Source: Lumbricus terrestris
Taxonomy: Eukaryota > Annelida > Clitellata > Crassiclitellata > Lumbricidae
Length of the DNA stretch: 64,000 bases
Assembly: GCA_949752735.1 (NCBI GenBank)
Contig: OX457043.1
Location: 43,018,442 to 43,082,441, forward strand
Direction of reading: 5' to 3'
Position numbers and translations under genes: made by a program
Notes under the pieces: generated by a model
What the model was told of the DNA's origin: nothing
What the model saw: only the letters and a program-made list of their open reading frames with translations
The model's database searches: none
Shown: positions 40,946-52,200 of the stretch, in pieces
How positions within the stretch are numbered: position 1 is the first letter of the stretch
Layout of the letters: the number at the start of each line of letters is the position of its first letter

Positions 40946-40963
40946 ATCCCGCCGCTGCCACCA
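40946..40963 (-). promoter_or_regulatory. Primer-binding site
   Basis: TGGTGGCAGCGGCGGGAT on the minus strand, three bases after the 5' LTR end. It starts with the TGG that pairs with a tRNA CCA end; the tRNA species is not assigned. Confidence 0.65.
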
Positions 40964-40966
40964 AAA

Positions 40967-41539
40967 TGTCAATCTCCAATTGACCTTCAAAGTTTTCTTC
41001 CTTTTTCTTCTGTGTTCAGTAGCGCAGCCTACGCCCAACCTAGTCACTGTACTTCGATATCTAAAGCTAGTGTATAAGTTTCTAAAGTTCTTAACTTGTT
41101 CAATTACAACAAAGCTCTGTTTCTTGTATTTTCTTCTTTCTTCATAAACAACGCAAATAACACAACAAAGGATCAACGACGACAAACGCTTGAATTCAAC
41201 GACAGCAACGCAACTATTATTATCTAACTCCACTGTTCTCTAAAACGTCTTCTACTCTCTACTACCAACTCCTTCTTCTACAACTTAACTCACTGTCTAG
41301 GCGTACACTCTTCCCCTTACCGCTCTGTCCTTCTATCTGCCTCTCTCCGTCTATCTGTCCGTCTGTCTGTCTGCCTCGCTCTCTCTCTCGCGCTCTCCGG
41401 CGACGGTCGGCCGAGCCGCGCCAACTTTCCCGCCAGTCTGTCACCTGCAGGCCTAACTGTCTAGACGCTGACCTTGAGCTGGTCTATTCGTACGCCTAAA
41501 CATCAACTGACCACTTAGACTATACAAAATTAGCTCACA
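40967..41539 (-). repeat. 5' LTR
   Basis: 573 bp, identical by eye to the 3' LTR. It carries the promoter for minus-strand transcription. Confidence 0.92.
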
Positions 41540-41544
41540 ACCCC

Positions 41545-42292
41545 AATAAACAACGTGCATCATTAATTGACTCGGATATCAAATATTTCTGTTCTGTCAA
41601 TCTAAAGTAAGCGGGAAGGGGCTGGAGGAGTAAATAGAAACCAAGGCCGTAGCTAGGGGGTGTTTTGGGTGTTTGAACACCCCGGAAATTAAATAATCAT
41701 GTACAAATGAAACAAAGCATTTACTAGCACATGATGTTAGAAATTGTGCATCCAGAACCCGCTATGAAAGTTCACGATGCTTCTCCAAACCCATTATAGT
41801 CAGTTGATTCGGTTGCTTGGGGGCTTGCTCACAGTCAGTAAACACCACCCCATGAAATCCTGGCTAGGACCTTGATAGAAAAACACAATATCAAAAAGAG
41901 TCACCAGGTTTTCCATGGAAGATTGGCATGACCCTGAATTAGCCTTCGCTCTACCATTGAGGAAATGTCCTTCTCTCAGACTAAAAGTTCCTAAAAAGTC
42001 CATCTCCAACAGAGTGTCCCCTAGTAAAAGAGCATGCATAATTAATGAGCCATGCTAATTTGATACCCCTCACAACACAGCCAGTCCAGCATCAGACGGG
42101 CTGGAACAGGCCTATCCAGTATCCATCATGAAACCATTACACATTCGCCTTTTCATGCTCAAAGGAGTTTGCAATATCTAGACTCTATCAAATGTCTAGC
42201 ACAGTCCGCACCTGACTTCGAATCGCACAGCGTTTTCGATAAGCATATTTAACTAAATTAATTGTAATTCAAAAGTGGCTTTCGAATTGGCG
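41545..42292. other. No gene seen
   Basis: Holds a hAT-like end (ccgtagctagggggtg...aacaccccgg near 41645-41690) and otherwise unassigned sequence. Confidence 0.5.
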
Positions 42293-42300
42293 ATCCGGGT

Positions 42301-43149
42301 CATGGGCGCCCGCACATAGGGGCAAGAGGGGGCACTTGCCCCCCTGGAAAAGTGACACCTGTTTCTCAAACTGCTACTTTTGGGTTTTTAACAAATTTCT
42401 TCAATTTAGTGAATTAATTATACTAATGACGGACAAAGTTAAACAAAGAAATCTACGTTTAGAAACCTCTATATATAAGATAAAAATGCTTTGAATTTTC
42501 TGTCTTGCATTTTTCAAGCTCTTCCTTAAAACTGTAACCCTATAACCATTGGGTTCCACTTAAAACTGAAGTCTCGTCTGCTCAAATGAATTCCTACCAC
42601 TATTCATCAGATCATCGGATCTCCCAGCTTCCAATCCTAAATGACACCCACTGGAGCAGCTACTCTGCCCCCCCATCCGCCCCTCTGACAACCGGACTCG
42701 GACCTCATTCTGACTACCATTTGACAGCTCTTTGACTTGATGAATAAGCTGGTGCCTGCGATTGACTTTCGAGCTAAAAGTTTGGAATTACGATCAAAAT
42801 ATAGTTAGTCTAACTATATAACTACAGAGGGAGCATGCATGAATAGCTGAATGAGAAATGGTGTCAATTTTCTAGAGGGCAAGTGGACGTATCGCACCCA
42901 TTCAGGGACCTGCTTTTTAACTACTAATTTTTGATTTTTTTAAACAACTTTCTTCGCACTAAAGAAACTATTCATATTAAAAATTATAAGAACATGACAC
43001 TGAGAAACATACATTAAAAGCGCTCTATGAAAAATACCCATGCATCTTCCTAGTTTGCTGCTTTGCATTTTTCATCCTCTTGCAACAAAAATGTAACCGT
43101 GACCATCGTGTTTTGCCCCCTCCTGCAAAAATTTCTGCGGGCGCCCATG
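42301..43149. mobile_element. hAT MITE (CATGGGCGCCCG family), copy 3
   Basis: 849 bp, ends CATGGGCGCCCGC / GCGGGCGCCCATG, exact target duplication atccgggt (42293-42300, 43150-43157). Most intact copy of the family in the window. Confidence 0.88.
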
Positions 43150-43157
43150 ATCCGGGT

Positions 43158-44904
43158 ATTGAATTAATCAGGTATTTTGGTATTATGTTAATACAATTCA
43201 CATCCTGTAAATATATAAAACAGTGTGGTCCAAAGCATAGGCGCCAAGTTGGCCCGAAGAGTGTGAGTGCCCAAACGAATGTGCACATGAAAGAAATGCG
43301 CGCGTGAGCTCGGGAAATTTTTTAGGCCTTTTTTGATAGACGAGTTATTGAAATTATTCTGTTCATAGGCGGAGACTTGTTTCATGGTTTTAGGGGACGA
43401 ACTCGCGGTCAAAGGACGATCGCCGAGCATGGAAGGGCCGAAGGGGCTTGGGGAGGGAATGTGTCCTGACCATTTTCGATTTTTTTTCTTGCCGCACTGC
43501 GATGGTAGCATCTTAGGCCGTCATTTTTACGAAATTGTTTTGGTTTAAGACTTGAAAAGCATCCCAGCCGCGTTTAAAAAATTCCACACAGCATGAAATA
43601 GTGGCATTTAAAATTGTCATCACGTCAAAATTTCCCATTATTTCATTTTTAAAGATGTGATTTCAGACTTCAATAAATTTTCTTCCCAATTGCTTAAAAC
43701 ATTTGTTCACTCTTTGGGTCAACATGTACTTCTCTTGAAATCCACACAGAAGAAAAGCACAATCTTCGTTAGCATGGGCATCTTGGAGCACTCTCTCCTA
43801 ATTAGGTCAACACTCAACAGACTCAAATTTTGCACAAGAAATAAAAAAAATTCTGTCTACACTAACCACTATTTAGTGAGCCAATATTAACATTGTGGAA
43901 GATAGTTTTTCAAATAGTTTTCGGAGACAATTTAATCAAGACTGATTTGTTAATTGACGCAGACAAAACGATATCCAGCTTTTGTGATGCTGGGAGGTGA
44001 TTCTCGCTCAGTGCCAGTGAGGATCATTATAGCCTATAGCATGTACAATAAAAAAGAAACAGTCATTCAAATCGTCGCCTTCGTCCGTAATAAAAAAAAC
44101 GACTGAAGCGGATCGAATGAGCAGGATTTCGAGGTTTTGCTCGTAGGCCTAGTCGTATGGAGTTAAGACTACCGGACGGGGTAAAACTGGAGTAATAGTA
44201 AGGTGGACTAATTGAGATAAAAGAAAATATGTACAAGCCGCAATGCTTTTATAGATAAGCAATGCCAACAGAGAAATAATATCATAAAAAGCACATCTTG
44301 TTGCCTGATTTCTGGTGGTGTCCATGCATAGGCGGGCCTCGCATGGGCAATTTCTGGTGGTGCTGAGCACTCACGGGCCTCGCATGGTCCAAAATAAATG
44401 AACCAACAACCATGTATTATCCTTAAGCTGTGATAAATTGGATATAACCCAAAACTCATTTATAATCATTTATTTCTCGCATTTGCAAACCTATATCTCC
44501 AGGAAGTGTATTCTGAATTTTTGAGCTGAGTACACGCTGTCGCCAAAACATCGAATTTTTTTGGGTCAAAAATTTCTGACGACCTTTTTTTGATCTCACA
44601 GAGCAAGTTTCCAAGTAGCTCTATCTATACGATTCGATTGTGCAATGTACAGTCGCCTACAGCTTGCAGACCTTAACATTGTGACACAGCTGAGAGAAAT
44701 TGAGGGGAAGGAATTCCTTCACGTTCCCTCCCCAGGTTGAAAAGTGGGGAAGGAATTCTCTCCCTTCCCTCCCCGGGAATTACGACCCTAACTGCGGAGA
44801 GGGCACATCCCAAGATTTTTTAAGCAATCAGCTATAGACAAAATGTGCTGTTCTAACTGGATTTATGCAGTTGTAAAGCACTTTTGTGCAGCTGGAATGA
44901 GCTG
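43158..44904. other. About 1.7 kb without a recognised gene
   Basis: Contains a small fragment (aaaatttctgacgacctttttt, 44567-44589) of the MITE interior seen at 13658-14038, and a GA/CT-rich duplicated word (ggaaggaattc...tccctcccc, 44705-44785). Confidence 0.5.
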
Positions 44905-45106
44905 GCAAACAAGAGCCTGAAACGTGCTCTTGCTGATGTCAACAGAAAAAAATGCGTTGGTCGCCCCAGAACCCGCTGGGGAAGCTTACGACGCTCCCCA
45001 GACACCCTAATCGGTATTGGTTTCGTGCCTTTGGCACTCGCAGCTTCGCGCCTTTGGCGCTAACAAAAATGAGCACCTCCAGGAAAATGGTCTGGTTGCG
45101 CCCCTG
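44905..45106. mobile_element. hAT fragment, related to 47537-48094
   Basis: Right end ctggttgcgcccctg and the stretch gggaagcttacgacgctccccag match the element at 47537-48094. It sits exactly where copy 3's flank reads gcactccatggg without an insertion. The left end was not found. Confidence 0.6.
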
Positions 45107-46150
45107 CTCCATGGGATCACCGATGAGAAGTGTGCACTGCGAGGCGCTATGTAAATTTACAGGTGGGCTACAATACAACATAAAACAACGTTTCGAACTT
45201 TCGATCAAATGATTGTTTTTAGTTTCATGTTTGAAGCAAATCAAAACATATTTCAAAATCACAATTATAGTTTACTAGGAACAAGATTTGTGTTTAAAGT
45301 CCATTAATTAGATTTCTGAAATACTGTTCAGTCATCAGTTGCTTGTTTAGAAAATTATAACCGGTAAAATTAACAATTTTACATGGCAAATCATTTACAT
45401 TTAAATAAAGATTAATGACGAAACATTGCCTGTAGGTTACTTAGTATTTAAAAAAATGTTCGCGGTTTGATGTCTAATAGGCCTATTCAGGAAAATTTTC
45501 AATGGTGGCACAAACCTATCAAATATCTTGAAAATTCATGTAGCTTTCTTCTAAATATAGTAAGACCTTGTAACCAAAGCATTAGTGACGACTTCACAGG
45601 GGAAATGTTATCCGGTTTAATCAGAGTCACTTTGCCAGATGAGTTCTCTAAAACTAATTTATGCCGTCGCGGTCAGGTTTAGACCATAGACAGAACATTC
45701 CACGTGTCCTGGGTTTCGGCAATAGTTTCATAAAAGGCTCAACCATTGGCTGAATCCAGGGATAATATTATGTGAGCAGGACAGCTAGGCCCGATTAAAG
45801 ACAGCTATAGATGTCCTTGCGAAATTGAAAAGAGCAAAGTTTCTATTCATCAATTGCTCCTGTGCTTAGGCTAATGCATGTATAGTCTGCTATTTTGTGA
45901 CGAAAACAGGTGGTGTCTAAAATACATGTCAGACTATAGCTATAGAGAATATCATGCAGAGATGCACGAATAGAGAAGCATGGCAACTATAAATATAAAA
46001 GCCACAGATGTGCCGACTAACAAGGCCAGATTGCGGTTAACAAATAGTTAGCTGAATCAGTATTCAGTATAGGGCCTAAGATGTTGAATATAGCCTAATT
46101 ATATTGCTTTGATGGCATTAATTGAAGCGATTACACGCCCAAGAACTAGT
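45107..46150. repeat. 3' flank of C1q copy 2
   Basis: Matches 25545-26470 and 57433-58190 over most of its length, for example aaaaaatgttcgcggtttga and tcaatggtggcacaaaccta. Confidence 0.7.
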
Positions 46151-46213
46151 TGACGACACACTTGCTCTTCCACGACCTTTCTGCTCTGCGTGTCGGTCAA
46201 CGTGTGCTTCGAC

Positions 46214-49200
46214 TCAGTTCTCGAAGATTAGGAATCCGGAGAACGAGGAGTACATTTTTCCGAAGATTATGGATGCATCACTGCGTACCTGCAGCCATAC
46301 CTGATCGCCAGCTTCCAGCGAGAGAATGGCAACGCTGGTTGACGTTGCCCAGTTTGGGATGCTCTCGGCCCAGACGGTCATTACCTTCTCTCCGTTGTTG
46401 AAGACATTGAAGCCCGCCTGCAGTAAATGGTGAAGAGTACGATGAATGAAGATGAATATTAAGGAGGGAAAAGATATAGAACGTTAAAATAAAGCTGAGA
46501 AACAAAGCGAACGTGAAACATGATGACGAAGAAGGCGATGACTAATATTAATTATTATGAAGAACGTGTGGAATGGTAGCACGACATTTTATCCCGCGAC
46601 AGTTAATACCGGACACTTAGTCCCGGCGACATTTAATCACGCGTCAGTTAATCCCGCGACAGTTAAACCCGGCGACGTTTAATCCCGGCGACACTTAATC
46701 CCGCGACATTTGATACCGCGACACTTAATACCAGTACACAGTACACACGTGAGTAAGAATATTTGGACGACTATAATAATTATTGCTGTCCACATAGCCA
46801 ATTAGCTAGTGGTTCGACTATTGCTGTCCACATAACCATTTAGGTAGGCCTACCTCACTGTTCAGGTTTTCTGTTGTAGCCTACATCTGACATAAAAACG
46901 ATCATTATAAAGGAATTTACATAGGATTTGCGAAGTTGAGTATACGATATATCGGGCAGTAACATGGAGGCGAATTTCGGCTGCAGTAGCAAAGGCAAAC
47001 AAACTGTGATACATGGAAAATACGAATACATTAAACACGGCGACAATGCCAACGGAGCTCTTTTTATGATTAAAGGGGAGCATGTCATTGCTGTGAATAT
47101 TGCTTTTATCGAATTTTACTGGTTTTATAATATTTAACTGCAAAGGCTTAGCTCTTTTGTGAATATTCACAATAGTGAATATTGCTGTGAATATTGCTTT
47201 AATGGAATTTAACTTTTTTTAAAGGTTATTTTACTTCCCGGCATTAAGTGTCGCCGGGATTAAATGTCGCCGAGATTAACTGTCGCGGGATTAATTGGTC
47301 GCGGGTTTAAGTGTCGCGGGATTCAGGTACTAGGCCAACTGTCGCGGTACTAAGTGTCGCGGGATTAAGTGTCATGGAACTTATACAGCTATATATACAA
47401 TATATACATTCATACAAACATACAAATATCTGTGTGAACTGTGAATGACATGGAAATATGATCCGCAGACAGGTCTTGGCAACTGTAGCGTGTACTCAGG
47501 TGATACTCACCTCTAAGTTTTCCGCGAGTACAGTTCCAGTGGCTAAAAGGGTGACCCACGCAATTTTTCCAAATCCGATGAGTTTTTGTGGGATGGGTGG
47601 GGAGGTAGGGGTCATTTCGCTCTTTCAGTGTTACGCCTTTTCCCCCAGAAACCTTGATTCCCTGAGAAGGGACTATATAAAATAGACAACACACTTGTTA
47701 TTGGGAGGAAGGGATAGATTACTAATTCTGCCACTCATGAGCTATATGTCTAAGACCCTTTGTCCTATCTAAACAAATGGGATAGGACATTTTTGAAGTT
47801 TTAAACCATGTTTTTCGGGAAGTTTACATGACTTTATCGTGCCAGCTGTATTTATGGCTCATAAATACAGCTGGCACACACGAGCCTGAAATGTGCTTCA
47901 GCAGATGCCAAAAGTAAAAAATGCATTGGTTTCTGGGGCTCTGCCCCAGACCCCGTCGGGAAGCTTACGACGCTCCCCAGACCTCCTAGTCGACATTGGC
48001 TTCGTGCCTTCGGAAGTTGCTGCTTCGCACCTTCAGCGCTTATAATAATAATAATTCTGAGCACCCCCAGGAAAATGTTCTGGTTGCGCCCCTGTACAGT
48101 CCTGATTTTCACAGGTCTGACGCCTGGGTGTTTGTGCAGAATACACTTAAAAAATTCTAAGGTTATGTGAAATGGCAAATTTTTACCACCTTCTCGGTTT
48201 GATTTGCGGAGACGGTGACGCTGAACTGGTACGTAGCACTGACGGGGGCGGTGAATCGACCGGAACTTTCGTCGTAAGCCGAACCGACGTTTGTTACCAC
48301 CTTGTCAAAGACGAAGTCGCTGTCCACATCGACTGGACCGAAATGTGCCTGTAGACCGGCGAAGAAAGCAACCATCGTCGATTCCAACTCTGATACTAAA
48401 GAGACACGCAACCAATTAGGTGACTGGAATCTGGCTGATGTAGCTACCATCAGGAGTTATAACTTATAACTATTAGGTGACAATTGATATGGCGCCGTAG
48501 ACACTTATGCCGCTACATGTTCGCCTGACGACAGAGGACATCTGACATAGTTGATGTATAGTGTATACAGACATTGTTTTTGCTTGGACCAGTGCTTCAC
48601 TTCACGAGTTCTACCGCAAAGAATTAAGTCCAGTGGTTCTAGGAAAACTAATCAAAGACGATTCATCAGAGGACTACTCATCAAAGGACTACTCATCATC
48701 AGGCTGTTCATCAAGGGCTGCCCTTCAAGGAACCATTCATCAAAGTCTGCTGATGTTGGGGCGTTTTTTTCGAGAAACGATGGTCAAGAATTCAAATGTA
48801 GAAAACTAATTAAGTAAAAACTTAAAGAAATTTATTAAAAGAATCCGGGAATAAATGGAAGCTGGATTGATGAAAATTGTTCTTACTCAAAAATGAGTTG
48901 GATTGATTAAATGAATTTGTGATTAAATAGAAGCTGGATGGACGAAATTGAAGTTATATACACGAGACACGAATACCTGTATGATCACGCCGGACAGAAA
49001 ATTTAACCCGTCCATATTCCTCCTATACCGTACTCAGCGTACTGCTATATCAATCATGTACGGCTACTAATGCAAGAAGTCAAGCCAGTTTTTCTGCAAG
49101 CATTAATATTCATTTAGGCCTACAAATGAGTAATGAGGCCTCAACACTTAATTGATGCATGAATTTATTTGTTAACGTTTTATTAAGCCCATTTCAAGCT

Positions 49201-52200
49201 GTTTGTGTTTCAGTTTAAATAGTTTTGTGATGCTTTGGGCCATCTAATAACTTATAGACAATGCGACGGCAAATTATTAGGCCTATGAATTTTAGCTTGT
49301 CCATTGTCTGTGATTATTCAGATTACACTCATTATTATTTTTTTAAATATTAATATTAAATAAATTTTTAAAAAGCGCAAGGTTTAAGACAAAATAGTAG
49401 ACCGCGGACTGCATGGTTGCACTGAATGGCGTGTTATGATAGGCCTAATTTGTAATTCTGTTTTCATAATTATTTGGCCACTGACATCATTTCGCAACTT
49501 ACCGTAGCATATAGCATTGCAAGCGCATCATCTAATCCTACAGTAGGCTACTACAGCTACTAGGCCTAGACCCTGCTCACTGACAGTAAAGTCTTTCATT
49601 GTCCAATTGGCCCTACAATAGTTTTTCCGTCTGCAGACAACTGTAGGTGTAGCGCACCAAAATAGCGCCAAACTATCGATTTATTATAGGCCTTGTAGAT
49701 CCAGCTTTCTTTGCACCGAATTCACTGACCACTAGAAGTTCACTGATTTGCTTGATAAGCACACGTGCTAATATTTTAGTAACATTTTGATTCACCATTT
49801 TAATCAAGCGCATGCCTAAGCGTGACGTTTAAGCATAAAATTACAAATTTTATGAATAGATCGGCAGACGGCAGTCTGCACGATAGCCTACCGGCAAAAT
49901 AATCAGTAGCCTAGTCTAAGTCTCTGTTTAGCAAGGGCCTCATTCATTCTTGTAAACACACTAGGCAACAAAAGTTGCTTAAATGTTGTCACAATCATTG
50001 GTTTGAAGTGACAAATTTAACTATGTTTGTGTCTCAAGTCGGTTTAAGTCGACTTGAGGTAAAAACAACTTCAAGTGACTTCTGTCTACAAAATTCGACT
50101 TGGGGTCAGTTGCGGTGAGCAGAAACGACCCGACCCGACTTGGAATGACCAAGTCGACTGGGGTCGACTTGTTGGGGTCGACTCCCAGGTCTAGTAGGCT
50201 ACCTCTGTATTTCACCAAAACGTAGGCTACATGTGAGTATTTAATGTTCTATTCTTGTGGATCGTTTGGAGAAGAATATTATTCTTGTGTCACCGTCAGT
50301 CTAAATTGTTCAATGGTCTCTATCTAGACCTGCAAGTTATGTCTTATGTGCAAGAGCTCTGTCAATGTCATTCTATTCTGGTTGTACACAATGTACAGGG
50401 GCGTCTTGCTCTACGTTCGTCCACTTAATGTGAACTCTTCATTCACCGAGCACGAAGTTTTAGACAGAATCGTACTTTCTCTGTTATTGGCTTCATAGTA
50501 TGGAATAGGTTCCCACTGTCTTTACGCCTTATGCCTAGGGTATGCGCAGAAGCGCCTTATCGCAGCCTTTAAACCGTCCTTTTCAGCCGGGGTTGGGTCG
50601 GAGCGCTCCTGAGTAGGAACATTGAAGAGGCGCTATATAAATATCCATAATGAATAATGAATGAATGAATTTTATCCGTACCATTTTATCCGTGCCATCT
50701 TATTCGTGCCATTTTATCCCTGTCATTTTATCCGTGCCATTTTATCCGTGCCATTTTGTACGTGCCATTTTATCCTTGCCTTTTATCCGTGTCATTTTGT
50801 CCGTACCATTTTATATGTGCCATTTTATCCGTGCCATTTTATCCGTGCCATATTATCCGTGCCATTTTGTCCGTGCCATTTTATCCGTGCCATTTTATCC
50901 GTGCAATTTTATCCGTGCCATTTTATGCGTACCATTTTATACGTGCCATTTTATCCGTGCCATTTTATCCGTGCCATTTTATCCTTGCCATTTTATCCGT
51001 GCCATTTTATCCGTGCAATTTTATCCGTGCCATTTTATCCTTACCTTTTATCCGTGCCATTTTGTTCGTACCATTTTATATGTGCCATTTTATCCTTGCC
51101 ATTTTATCCGTGCCATTTTAACCGGGCCATTTTATCCGTGCCATTTTATCCGTGACATTTTATTCGTGCCATTTTATCCTTGCCATTTTATCCTTGCCAT
51201 TTTATCCGTGCCATTTTATCCGTGCCATTTTATCCGTGCCATTTTATCTGTACCATTTTATACGTGCCATTTTATCCTTGCCATTTTATCCGTGCCATTT
51301 TATACGTGCCATTTTATCCGTGCCGTTTTATTCGTACCGTTTTGTCCAACACCATTTTGACATATTACCATTTTAGGCTATTCGTACCGTTTTGTCCATA
51401 CCATTTGGTCCGCTACCTTTTAATCCGGTCACCCGGCTCGTGGATCACAATACTGGCCCACACTGGAAGTAGGGCCTACATGAAATTAAAATGCGAACAG
51501 TGCTTTTGTTTATTCTCATGCAATTTTTGTCTGTATTTGGCTTTATTGATACCCAAAGTCAAATATAAATAAAAATTGCATGAGAATAAACAAAAACACT
51601 GGTCGTATTCCAATTTCATGTAGGCCCTACTCCCAGCATGGGCCAGTATTGAAAGTTGGATTTTTCTGTCTGCTTTATCATTTGGACTAGCCTACTAGAT
51701 TTCTATATTTTTGCATCTGCTCCAGTGGAACTGTAATAATTATGAGAATACAATTGCCTGTGTCATGAAACGGAGTATCCCCCTGAAAGCTATCCGGGGG
51801 GATGAATTAATCTATCCCCCGGATGGAATTAACCGGTCTATACTATCCGGGGGGATAAACCATACTACCCCCTTTTTTGAAAAATGCGCATAATAAAAAT
51901 ATTTATGCTGTAATCAAAATTTAAAGTGACTTTAATTGTTTTAAGTGTCCTAGGCAATGCTCAGATAAAGGCAACTCGAATTTATTTAGTGACTCTGAGT
52001 GTTCTTAGGTGTTTTTAATGTTTTAAGTGCTCTAAAAACAGGGCAAAACAAATTATCTAGTCGGAATAAACATACCTGTTAGTGTCATTGTTCAAAACAA
52101 AGCAGATGAAAATTAATTTGCAAAAAAAACTACACGCGGAAGCGGTTTTTTCGACTTTTTTAATTTTGGGGGGATACAATTAATACGGGGTATACTCTAT

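Larger units (their letters stand above)
34021..41539 (-). mobile_element. Complete Gmr1-like Ty3/gypsy LTR retrotransposon
   Basis: 7519 bp between 573-bp LTRs, flanked by a 5-bp target duplication acccc (34016-34020, 41540-41544). In transcription order (minus strand): LTR, primer-binding site, minisatellite leader, one long Gag-Pro-Int-RT-RNaseH ORF, polypurine tract, LTR. LTRs start TG, end CA and look identical base by base, which points to a very recent insertion. Integrase upstream of reverse transcriptase is the order of Gmr1-like elements, a gypsy-class lineage with Copia-like order. All parts needed for autonomy appear present. Confidence 0.93.

Noticed and set aside
50661..51572. 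Long overlapping ORFs reading repeats of FYPCHFIRAILSVP on the plus strand
   Set aside because: They are readings of the 13-14 bp ccattttatccgtg array in all three frames; no start context, domain or homologue.
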